A DNA stretch of 5,158 nt, from assembly GCA_902826385.1 (NCBI GenBank), contig CADEEU010000265.1, positions 1 to 5,158 of the forward strand, written 5' to 3'. The translations under genes and the position numbers were made by a program. This document shows, piece by piece, positions 1 through 5,158 of this stretch (within the stretch, counting starts at the first letter, position 1; every line of letters begins with the position of its first letter). The stretch is from an uncultured Acidobacteriota bacterium. Lineage in GTDB: Bacteria; Acidobacteriota; Blastocatellia; Pyrinomonadales; Pyrinomonadaceae. A model generated the notes under the pieces. That model was not told the origin of the DNA, searched no databases, and saw only the letters and a program-made list of their open reading frames with translations.

Positions 1-1034
1 GCGGGATGCATGTGAAGCCCGCCGCGGACGATGCACGGATAGGTCACAAAGTCGTGCACAATGCGAAGACCGACAAGAAAAATAAAAACGTACAACGCTT
101 TCCACGGGTTGTCTGAAAAACCGGCCGTCGTTATCACAATCAGACCTATTGCAGCCGGTCCCAGCAGAGGAACGAACTCGAATACTCCGGCAAGAATTCC
201 AAGAAGCAACGCGTATTTTAGCCCCATCATATAGAACCCAATGGTGCAGATCGTTCCGATCAAAAAACACGATATCAGCTGTGCCCGCGTGTAGGCCGCG
301 AGAGTCGTATTGACGTCCTGCATTACAAGCTCGGCCCGCATCCGGTATCGGCCCGCCGGGAAAATTCGCAAGACCGCAAGCCTTATGAGATTTACATCTT
401 TCAGAAAAAAGAACGCAAGGATCGGTACCAAAATGAACCACGGAATGTAAGCTACAAAACCCAGTAAAAAGCTGCCAAACCCTGTCGTGATACGCTCACC
501 GAGAACGACCGCCTGTTCATTTATCCTGGTCTGAAGGTCTTCAGGCATACGCAGTCTGTCAAAGCGTCGGTTCAAGTCGTTAAAGCTTTGACGTATGTTC
601 GCCGCGTATCCCGGCAAATTTGCCCCGAACTCCCTTCCCTGCTCAGCCACGAGCGGAGCAATGTTCGAGATGCCTGCGCCTAGAACGGTAAACACGATTG
701 CGTACGAAATAATAATCGCGAGCGAACGCGGCATGATCTTCTCAAGGCTGCGGGCCTTGAATGGACGGCGGATCAGCTTTACCAGCGGATCGATTAGATA
801 TGCGAAAAAGACAGAGAGCACCAACAGAAAAAACAAATAGGTCAGCGAAGAAATAATACTGACAAGAAAACCGCCGATAAATAAAAGCAACAGCGTGACG
901 GCGACGATTCGAAAAACCGTGCCGGTCGATATCGCGGAACGATCGAACGAAACCACTACCGGCTTTTCGACTACCGTTTCCGGTTCGAAAGTTACCTGAG
1001 GGGCAGGAGCTGTTTTTTGGATGTCGTCGCTCAT
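1..1034 (-). CDS. AI-2E family transporter (PerM/TqsA-like permease), C-terminus cut by window edge
   Basis: Polytopic inner-membrane protein of the AI-2E/UPF0118 family (Pfam AI-2E_transport). Members export small molecules such as autoinducer-2 or act as ion antiporters, so the substrate cannot be named here. I translated 344 codons without a stop; the frame leaves the window at base 1. The first ~38 residues are hydrophilic and cytoplasmic. Hydrophobic segments lie near 40-62, 64-82, 105-126, 188-212, 253-270, 273-300 and 311-325. Family signatures are YLIDPLVKLI (79-88) after the second segment, AYIPWF...FFFLKD (195-213), the YTRAQLI stretch (248-254), GLKYALLLGILAGVFEFVPL (271-290) with LGP after it, and a late VHDFVTYPCIVRGGLHMHP-type segment (326-344). 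The family is usually about 340-400 residues, so little is missing. The ATG overlaps the upstream lipoprotein stop as ATGA (1031-1034). No separate ribosome binding site is visible, which suggests translational coupling. Family assignment is firm; function is not. Confidence 0.9.
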   Translation of the reverse strand, partial: MSDDIQKTAPAPQVTFEPETVVEKPVVVSFDRSAISTGTVFRIVAVTLLLLFIGGFLVSIISSLTYLFFLLVLSVFFAYLIDPLVKLIRRPFKARSLEKIMPRSLAIIISYAIVFTVLGAGISNIAPLVAEQGREFGANLPGYAANIRQSFNDLNRRFDRLRMPEDLQTRINEQAVVLGERITTGFGSFLLGFVAYIPWFILVPILAFFFLKDVNLIRLAVLRIFPAGRYRMRAELVMQDVNTTLAAYTRAQLISCFLIGTICTIGFYMMGLKYALLLGILAGVFEFVPLLGPAAIGLIVITTAGFSDNPWKALYVFIFLVGLRIVHDFVTYPCIVRGGLHMHP

Positions 1035-1489
1035 TTACTGGCCGCGGGCGATGCCGTCGGTTTTGCGTTTCGGTCGACCTCGATTGGACCGCTGTCGGGC
1101 TTTGAGTGATCTTCCATGAGAAAGCGGTCGGTCAGGTTGACGATCGTGCCGGGAAAGAATGGAAAATTCGATCCGATAATTATTGCCCTGCCGTCGTCCG
1201 AAAGCTTTCTACGGTTTGCGTCATACGGCACATTAGCGTTAACGAATGACTTGTCCTCGCTGTCCATAACAGCGTTGTCCTTGCGGCGAAAGACGACGAT
1301 AAACTTAAAATCGGCGTTCCGCATTGCCTGAAGGTCGGTCTCAAGACTAGCGACCGCCGGAGATGAGCTTACCGGAGCAGGCGTTTGTGCCGACTCGATT
1401 ATTCGCTGATTTGGTGTGCAGCCAATAAACGCTGGAACAAGAAGTATCGCACAGGCGTAGTTAATCCAGTTCTTTCGACTAGCTGCCAA
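1031..1489 (-). CDS. Small hypothetical lipoprotein
   Basis: Unrecognised 152-residue protein with a clear lipoprotein signal. Basic residues R5 and K6 are followed by a hydrophobic core (residues 8-22) and the lipobox-like AFIGC, placing the lipidated cysteine at C24. Residue +2 is Thr, not Asp, so by the E. coli Lol rule outer-membrane sorting would be expected (inference). A Pro/Ser/Ala-rich linker (36-46) precedes a compact domain of about 85 residues (50-130) containing FKFIVVFRR (61-69) and IIIGSNFPFFPGTIVNL (103-119), then an Ala/Pro/Ser tail. The start is TTG at 1489: an in-frame TGA lies two codons upstream, the signal peptide begins directly after it, and AGGGGG (1504-1499) sits 9 nt ahead. 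It lies 43 nt downstream of the GT-C-like gene and overlaps the permease start by 4 nt, so all three are probably co-transcribed. A role beside the permease or in envelope glycosylation is only a guess. Confidence 0.8.
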   Translation of the reverse strand: MAASRKNWINYACAILLVPAFIGCTPNQRIIESAQTPAPVSSSPAVASLETDLQAMRNADFKFIVVFRRKDNAVMDSEDKSFVNANVPYDANRRKLSDDGRAIIIGSNFPFFPGTIVNLTDRFLMEDHSKPDSGPIEVDRNAKPTASPAASK

Positions 1490-1498
1490 GATTCATAT

Positions 1499-1504
1499 CC
1501 CCCT
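1499..1504 (-). promoter_or_regulatory. Ribosome binding site deciding the TTG start of the lipoprotein gene
   Basis: On the minus strand AGGGGG lies 9 nt before TTG (1489-1487) and only 2 nt before an out-of-frame ATG (1496-1494). That ATG opens a five-codon frame ending in TAG at 1481-1479. The better spacing and the signal peptide coding favour the TTG. Confidence 0.6.
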
Positions 1505-1532
1505 ATTCTTACTCTTCTCTTTCTTGTTCAGC

Positions 1533-3380
1533 TCAAGAGCCCTCATTGTTGTCAAAATTCGCATTTCCGGACCTCTCGTCATTGGCCTCTTGTTCATCGA
1601 GCATCTTTTTCTCCTCCGGCGTTTCGGGTTCGACCTCTACCGAATCCGGAGCAGGTTCTCCTTTTTGCTCGCGGATCTTAAAGATACGAGCCTCGTCGTC
1701 TTCATAGATCATTTCCACCCAGCCGCTTTCCAGCGCTTTGGCGATCATCTGATCATTTTCTTTTGCGTCAGCAAATATGTAGTTTGCACCAAAGCGTTCG
1801 CGAATGATCGGCCCGGCGTCTTCTGTCTTGCCGTCGGTTATCTCCGTCAGCAGTTTGTAAAGATCCGGATTCTGCGAGAAAAGATAGTTAGGGTCGAGTC
1901 CATAAACGTAAGTGTGTTTGGTATTGAAAAAAAACAACTTTGGAAAATCGTCCCAGTTACAGTTAAAGATGCGGGCACCGGTTGGAATGTTCTCTTTTCC
2001 GTTTGCATCTAACCCGGTAGCCCACTCCATCGAACGGCGATATTTATCATTAGGTTCGTTGTCTTTGAGCGTGTTCATCAAACCCGGTTGGTCGACGCCC
2101 AGCCAGCCCAGTCCGACGGTGTTGATGTAAAAATATCCTATGAGGACTATGCCCAACACCCAAACGGCCGCCATCCTCGCTGCCCGCCACCATTCGTCTC
2201 TTTGCGTGGGTTTATCTGCATCGAGATATGGTTCGATCTCGCGCTTGAATTCATCCGGCAGTTCGACGCGGTTCGGAACAAGGAACGCCTGCCAGCTAAA
2301 AGCGGCGAACAACACAGCAAAGGGCGGAAAATATTCGGCAAAGCGCTTCGAACGAAACTGGGCCGCGAGCAATATTGAAACGAACATTAAAAAGAACGTC
2401 GCCTTTTCCGGAAGCTTGCCGTTCTTTGGCATGAACAGGATGTAACCGATCAGCATCGCCGCCATTGCAACCGGAAAATGCGTCAGCAGTTCCATGCCTG
2501 TGTACGGATACCATTCTCCGCCCACCGCAACCGCAAAGTCACTTCCGATCTTAATCTTGGTGTAGGCGTGCTCCCAGAACAAACGGAGGTTGTTTGGAAA
2601 ATACGGGTTGATTACATTTCCCAATACCATCCCGCCAAAGGTATAAGCGATCGGCTGCCATTCGAACCTGCGTTCGTTCCAACCTACGATAATCGCCCAA
2701 ATTAAAGCCGCTATAAACAGCAGCGGGAACAGGCTGTAAGTCCAAACAAACGCGAACATCAGCGGCAGCAGCCATTTGTAGTTTCGCTCGAACAACAGAT
2801 AGATGCCGACGACCGTTAAAATAATGGTTAACGGCGGTGCCTTTGCCATGTTCATTCGGTAATAGAACATGTTGGCGCAGGTAAAGATCGCTGCCAGCCA
2901 GATCAGCGGGTACTGAACTTTATAATGGTGGATAAGCCAATAAACCGAAAAGATTGCAAGCGTCGCAAAAACAACGGTTGCGACCTTTGCGGCCATGACG
3001 GGCTCAAGGAACCAAAGAAACGGTATCTGCAAAAGGTGGAAGAGAAAATGATGGTCGTTATAATGCTGCGGGTTTAACACCGTCAGCGGCAGCCATTCGA
3101 ATGTGGGCAGCCACTTTCCCTGCGAAAAGTTTTCCCATAACAGGCTGCTCCATTTGATGTGATAATAACCGTCCCAATCGCCGCAGCAGATCGCTTCGGT
3201 GCGGAATTGCAAAAAGCTCATCACCATAGCAATCGCGATGAAAGCAAAAACGAGGTAAACGTATCGAGTCGCATCCTCCGATTCCAAAAATGCACGCCAC
3301 GTTGGTTTCGTCTCTGTCCCGATCTGAGCAATCCTTGCGGGCGGTTGCGAGTCCGCTTTTGGTTCCAAAACTTCTTCCAT
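1533..3380 (-). CDS. Polytopic membrane protein, GT-C glycosyltransferase-like (distantly STT3/AglB-like)
   Basis: A 615-residue integral membrane protein that I cannot assign to a named enzyme. A short cytoplasmic N-terminus (1-38) precedes about 10-11 hydrophobic segments: near 40-57, 113-127, 130-150, 157-175, 183-197, 203-233, 242-258, 300-317, 327-341, 347-367 and 402-420. A soluble C-terminal domain (421-570) and a very acidic tail (575-615) follow. In the first extracytoplasmic loop are D68-W-D70 followed by GYYH (71-74), and later NDHHF (108-112). In the GT-C/STT3 superfamily, acidic D-x-D and D-H-H-type motifs in these places bind metal and the lipid-linked sugar. Other conserved-looking motifs are INPYFPNN (257-264), RSKRFAEYFPPF (343-354) and NWDDFPKLFF plus YGLDPNYL (475-484, 493-500). 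The canonical WWDYG of STT3 is absent. The likely role is transfer or polymerisation of a polyprenyl-linked sugar on the periplasmic side (inference). The ATG is fixed by a TAA immediately before it; no good Shine-Dalgarno is seen. It is the first gene of the leftward unit. Confidence 0.75.
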   Translation of the reverse strand: MEEVLEPKADSQPPARIAQIGTETKPTWRAFLESEDATRYVYLVFAFIAIAMVMSFLQFRTEAICCGDWDGYYHIKWSSLLWENFSQGKWLPTFEWLPLTVLNPQHYNDHHFLFHLLQIPFLWFLEPVMAAKVATVVFATLAIFSVYWLIHHYKVQYPLIWLAAIFTCANMFYYRMNMAKAPPLTIILTVVGIYLLFERNYKWLLPLMFAFVWTYSLFPLLFIAALIWAIIVGWNERRFEWQPIAYTFGGMVLGNVINPYFPNNLRLFWEHAYTKIKIGSDFAVAVGGEWYPYTGMELLTHFPVAMAAMLIGYILFMPKNGKLPEKATFFLMFVSILLAAQFRSKRFAEYFPPFAVLFAAFSWQAFLVPNRVELPDEFKREIEPYLDADKPTQRDEWWRAARMAAVWVLGIVLIGYFYINTVGLGWLGVDQPGLMNTLKDNEPNDKYRRSMEWATGLDANGKENIPTGARIFNCNWDDFPKLFFFNTKHTYVYGLDPNYLFSQNPDLYKLLTEITDGKTEDAGPIIRERFGANYIFADAKENDQMIAKALESGWVEMIYEDDEARIFKIREQKGEPAPDSVEVEPETPEEKKMLDEQEANDERSGNANFDNNEGS

Positions 3381-3405
3381 TTAAGTGCGTTTATTTGCTG
3401 ATCTA

Positions 3406-3415
3406 GAAACGTTTC
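3406..3415. repeat. Perfect 10-bp palindrome GAAACGTTTC in the leftward leader
   Basis: GAAACGTTTC reads identically on both strands and lies about 8-17 nt downstream of the predicted transcription start of the leftward unit, a place where an operator could act. A palindrome of this length occurs by chance at a noticeable rate in a region of this size, so the regulatory reading is only a possibility. Confidence 0.25.
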
Positions 3416-3429
3416 GAACAACTTGAAAA

Positions 3430-3458
3430 AGTATCACAAAAGCTTAAGGGTAATCTAA
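3430..3458 (-). promoter_or_regulatory. Candidate sigma-70-type extended -10 promoter for the leftward unit
   Basis: Read on the minus strand, TTAGAT (3458-3453) is followed after 17 nt by GATACT (3435-3430). A TG one base before the latter gives an extended -10 arrangement (TGTGATACT). Transcription would start near 3423 and leave a leader of about 43 nt before the ATG at 3380. Both boxes are imperfect and promoter rules for this organism are unknown, so this is a weak prediction from motif reading only. Confidence 0.28.
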
Positions 3459-3518
3459 TAGCAGTCCACGGACGGTTTGCGAATAGCCGGTGCAGATCCT
3501 AAAATCAAAATTTCGTTT

Positions 3519-4181
3519 ATGTACCCGAAAGGAAACCTTTTTATCCCGGCGTCCCACGGACAGCTTGAAGCGATCATAAAAGAGCCCTCAGGCGAACCGC
3601 GTGGCCTCGGGCTGGTCTGCCATCCGCATCCGCTCGGCGGCGGAACTATGCATAACAAGGTCGTTTTTCGAGCGGCCGCCGGGTTGGTCGACGCTGGGTT
3701 GATAACCCTGCGTTTTAACTTCCGAGGCGTCGGGGCTTCGACCGGCGAGCATGGCGAGGTTGAAGGCGGGATTCAGGATGTACGCGATGCTGTTGATTAC
3801 CTGGCGTCGGAATACCCCGGGAAAGACTTCACGTTGGCCGGATTTTCCTTCGGCTCGCGGACGGGAATGGCGGTCGGGATGCGCGACGACCGGATTAAGA
3901 GCCTTATAAGCATCGGCACGCCGGTCGATAAATATCAGGATTATGGATTTCTCACCGGCCTGACCAAACCGGTCCTATTTGTCCACGGCGACCATGACGA
4001 GTTCGGTTCGATAGACAATTTGCAAAAGCTGGTCGATGAAGTTTCAAAAACGGCTGCAACTGAACTGGTCGTGTTCGAAAATTGCGGTCATTTTTTTGAC
4101 GAGCATTTGAACGAGCTCAGAGATGCAATAAAACACTGGGTGCTCGGAAATTTTTCATCCGGAATAGCGAAAAACGAATAG
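3519..4181 (+). CDS. Alpha/beta hydrolase (COG2945/dienelactone hydrolase-like)
   Basis: A 220-residue cytoplasmic serine hydrolase of the alpha/beta fold; the substrate, an ester or similar, is unknown. Counting from ATG 3519, the order is: N-terminal strands with GQLEAII (14-20); CHPHPLGGGTMHNKVV (34-49), the typical His-Pro-rich oxyanion/first-helix signature of this subfamily; RFNFRGVGASTG (65-76); the nucleophile elbow GFSFG (108-112) with catalytic S110; HGDHDEFGS (156-164) with the likely catalytic D160; and ENCGHFF (187-193) with H191. The triad is complete and the length is normal for the family. The frame can be extended upstream to a TTG at 3477 (234 residues), with GGACGG just ahead. 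I prefer the ATG because homologues usually begin shortly before the equivalent of FIPASHG, but neither start has a good ribosome binding site. No signal peptide is seen. It leads the rightward unit, 56 nt before the thioesterase. Confidence 0.88.
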   Translation: MYPKGNLFIPASHGQLEAIIKEPSGEPRGLGLVCHPHPLGGGTMHNKVVFRAAAGLVDAGLITLRFNFRGVGASTGEHGEVEGGIQDVRDAVDYLASEYPGKDFTLAGFSFGSRTGMAVGMRDDRIKSLISIGTPVDKYQDYGFLTGLTKPVLFVHGDHDEFGSIDNLQKLVDEVSKTAATELVVFENCGHFFDEHLNELRDAIKHWVLGNFSSGIAKNE

Positions 4182-4227
4182 CGTATAACGCCTATTACTA
4201 GTCGCCCTACGTAATTCGTTATTTCGG
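4159..4227 (+). promoter_or_regulatory. Imperfect inverted repeat able to mask the thioesterase ribosome binding site
   Basis: CCGGAATAGCGAA (4159-4171, inside the hydrolase coding end) can pair with TTCGTTATTTCGG (4215-4227) as a continuous 13-bp RNA stem with two G-U pairs (4162/4224 and 4167/4219). The distal arm includes the first two bases of the GGAG ribosome binding site of the thioesterase gene. A smaller hairpin, AATAGCGT/ACGCCTATT with one bulged C (4177-4196), lies in the loop and overlaps the hydrolase stop codon. No U-run follows, so this is not a typical intrinsic terminator. Pairings are seen by eye; folding energy was not computed. Confidence 0.4.
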
Positions 4228-4229
4228 AG
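4226..4229 (+). promoter_or_regulatory. Ribosome binding site of the thioesterase gene
   Basis: GGAG lies 8 nt before ATG 4238, a normal Shine-Dalgarno distance, and supports that start. Its first two G residues fall in the distal arm of the inverted repeat at 4159-4227. Confidence 0.65.
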
Positions 4230-4237
4230 AACAACCT

Positions 4238-4627
4238 ATGGAAGAACAAACACAAGTCACACGCGACGCGGCAATACGCCTAACGATGATGCCGCGTGAT
4301 ACTAATGCTCACGGGACGGTTTTCGGCGGGATAATTTTGAGCTACATCGACGTCGCCGGTGGTGTCGAAGCGGTGAGGCATACAAAACATGAGCGGTTCG
4401 TAACGGTCGCGATGAACGAAGTGATCTTTCACGAGCCGGTATTTATCGGCGATCTGGTCAGTTTTTACGCCGAGACGGTCAAGGTCGGAAACACGTCGAT
4501 CACCATTCACGTCGAAGTAGAAGCCGAGCGTTTTGGAAATAAAGGCCAGAAGGTCCGCGTTACATCCGCCGATCTTACATTTGTGGCGATCGACGAGAAC
4601 CGCGAAAAAGTACGGATCGGAAAGTAA
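4238..4627 (+). CDS. Acyl-CoA thioesterase, hot-dog fold (YciA/BACH-like)
   Basis: A 129-residue cytoplasmic hot-dog protein expected to hydrolyse acyl-CoA to free acid and CoA. The signature MPRDTNAHGTVFGG (18-31) followed by SYIDVAGG (35-42) is the YciA/BACH-type active-site region. N23 and D38 are the positions matching the conserved Asn and the catalytic Asp of the family, and FGG caps the long central helix. FVTVAMNEVIFHEPVFIGDL (54-73) is the next conserved block and lines the acyl/CoA pocket. The length matches single-domain YciA proteins (about 130 residues), which assemble into dimers and higher oligomers. Chain-length preference cannot be read from the sequence. The ATG is supported by GGAG 8 nt upstream. 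The gene is followed by truA after 3 nt and preceded by the hydrolase after 56 nt, so all three are probably one operon. With the hydrolase next door, a housekeeping role in acyl or ester turnover is possible (inference). Confidence 0.92.
   Translation: MEEQTQVTRDAAIRLTMMPRDTNAHGTVFGGIILSYIDVAGGVEAVRHTKHERFVTVAMNEVIFHEPVFIGDLVSFYAETVKVGNTSITIHVEVEAERFGNKGQKVRVTSADLTFVAIDENREKVRIGK
4619..4624 (+). promoter_or_regulatory. Ribosome binding site of truA inside the thioesterase end
   Basis: GGAAAG lies 6 nt before ATG 4631 and overlaps the last codons of the thioesterase gene, whose TAA ends at 4627. The closeness suggests that ribosomes finishing the thioesterase re-initiate on truA. Confidence 0.5.
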
Positions 4628-4630
4628 AAT

Positions 4631-5158
4631 ATGCCGACCTGGAAGCTGGAACTTGAGTACGAAGGCACGCGGTATCGCGGCTGGCAGATGCAGCATAATG
4701 CGAAGTCTGTACAGGGCGAGATGCAGGACGCGGCCCGTCAGTTGTTTGCCGGAAAGTTTGAGATCTACGGCTCAGGCCGCACGGACGCGGGCGTGCATGC
4801 CGTTGGACAAATTGCACATTTGAAAGTGGACGAGCTGCGGGTTAACATAACGCCAAAGCAGATCCAGTTCGGCTTTAACGACATCCTGCCGCACGACATC
4901 AACGTCCTCAAAGTTTCGAATGCTCCGGACAATTTCCACGCCCGACACGACGCCGTCGCCCGCTATTATCTCTATCAAATTTCGACCCGCCGGACCGCGA
5001 TGGCAAAGAATTTTGTCTGGTGGATAAAGGATGAACTCGACGCCAAAGCGATGGCTGAGGCGGCAAAGATGTTGGTCGGCAAACACGATTTCCGCTCGTT
5101 TTGCGAGATGGAAGAAGGCAAGAAACAATCGACAAAAGTCGATGTCGTCCACGCTGAG
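4631..5158 (+). CDS. truA: tRNA pseudouridine synthase A, C-terminus cut by window edge
   Basis: TruA converts uridines 38, 39 and 40 in the anticodon stem-loop of many tRNAs to pseudouridine; it acts in the cytoplasm as a homodimer. The window holds the first 176 codons with no stop; the family is usually about 245-270 residues, so roughly the last third is missing. The N-terminus WKLELEYEGTRYRGWQ (4-19) is the standard TruA opening, followed by SVQGEMQ (26-32). GRTDAGVHA (49-57) is the catalytic motif with the nucleophilic D52. FHARHDA (102-108) and ARYYLYQI (110-117) form the conserved block that shapes the active site with its Arg and Tyr. LVGKHDFRSFCE (148-159) matches the typical G-x-H-D-F segment. 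The ATG is preferred because the conserved N-terminal strand begins at once and GGAAAG lies 6 nt upstream. It is the third gene of the rightward unit, 3 nt after the thioesterase. Nothing unusual is seen. Confidence 0.96.
   Translation, partial: MPTWKLELEYEGTRYRGWQMQHNAKSVQGEMQDAARQLFAGKFEIYGSGRTDAGVHAVGQIAHLKVDELRVNITPKQIQFGFNDILPHDINVLKVSNAPDNFHARHDAVARYYLYQISTRRTAMAKNFVWWIKDELDAKAMAEAAKMLVGKHDFRSFCEMEEGKKQSTKVDVVHAE

Larger units (their letters stand above)
3381..3518. other. Divergent intergenic region between the two transcription units
   Basis: 138 bp separate the ATG of the leftward membrane protein from the preferred ATG of the rightward hydrolase. The stretch is AT-rich compared with the flanking genes, especially around 3420-3460. 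It contains a candidate promoter for the leftward unit and a 10-bp palindrome, both listed separately. For the rightward unit only isolated box-like words are present (TTGAAA at 3423-3428, TAATCT at 3451-3456), 22 nt apart, which is too far for a standard sigma-70 promoter. If the hydrolase really starts at TTG 3477, the gap shrinks to 96 bp. Confidence 0.7.

Noticed and set aside
595..840. Plus-strand open frame of 81 codons inside the permease gene
   Set aside because: The minus strand here carries the AI-2E family signature throughout, so this is a shadow.
1524..2012. Plus-strand open frame of 162 codons antisense to the end of the GT-C-like gene
   Set aside because: The minus-strand frame is much longer, has membrane segments and conserved-looking motifs, and fits the operon; the plus-strand frame has no ribosome binding site or domain that I recognise.
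2162..2185. WWRAA near residue 397 of the GT-C-like protein as the STT3 WWDYG acceptor motif
   Set aside because: It lacks the Asp and Gly and sits just before the last membrane helix, not in the C-terminal periplasmic domain where the STT3 motif lies.
3423..3456. Rightward promoter from TTGAAA and TAATCT
   Set aside because: The boxes are 22 nt apart, too far for a standard sigma-70 promoter, and TAATCT is a weak -10 word.
4177..4196. Hairpin AATAGCGT/ACGCCTATT as an intrinsic terminator of the hydrolase gene
   Set aside because: The stem is short and AT-rich with a bulge, no U-run follows it, and the next genes continue in the same direction with operon-like spacing.
4280..4696. Long open frame on the minus strand (138 codons) across the thioesterase gene
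   Set aside because: It lies antisense to the clearly conserved hot-dog gene and the truA start, has no recognisable domain, and is best explained as a codon-usage shadow.
4772..5152. Minus-strand open frame of 126 codons across truA
   Set aside because: TruA is unmistakable on the plus strand through this region; the antisense frame shows no family motif.

Overview
The window comes from a bacterial chromosome and holds six protein genes on two divergent transcription units, with tight spacing and no mobile element, RNA gene or CRISPR array that I can see. Base composition is balanced and uniform. The gene content (long polytopic GT-C-type membrane protein, small lipoprotein, AI-2E-type permease, COG2945-like hydrolase, hot-dog thioesterase, TruA) is generic for Gram-negative-type bacteria. 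The style of the proteins and the use of TTG starts remind me of Acidobacteriota (Blastocatellia/Pyrinomonadales), but this is an impression and not something the sequence proves.

Left unit (minus strand, read from 3380 towards 1): a 615-residue membrane protein with a GT-C glycosyltransferase look (1533-3380), then a 152-residue lipoprotein of unknown function (1031-1489, TTG start), then an AI-2E family permease (start at 1034, running off the left edge). The lipoprotein stop and the permease start overlap in ATGA, so these two are probably translationally coupled. All three products act at the cell envelope.

The divergent intergenic region (3381-3518) carries a candidate extended -10 promoter for the left unit and a small perfect palindrome in its leader. 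No convincing promoter was found for the right unit.

Right unit (plus strand): an alpha/beta hydrolase of the COG2945/dienelactone-hydrolase-like kind (3519-4181), a YciA-like acyl-CoA thioesterase (4238-4627), and truA, encoding tRNA pseudouridine synthase A (4631 to the right edge, C-terminus missing). The thioesterase stop and the truA start are 3 nt apart. Between hydrolase and thioesterase, a 13-bp imperfect stem pairs the end of the hydrolase coding sequence with the thioesterase ribosome binding site. This could make thioesterase translation depend on translation of the hydrolase.

I see no clear new defence, mobile or biosynthetic system. The items most worth a second look are the unassigned GT-C-like protein with its lipoprotein/permease partners and the ribosome-binding-site-masking stem.
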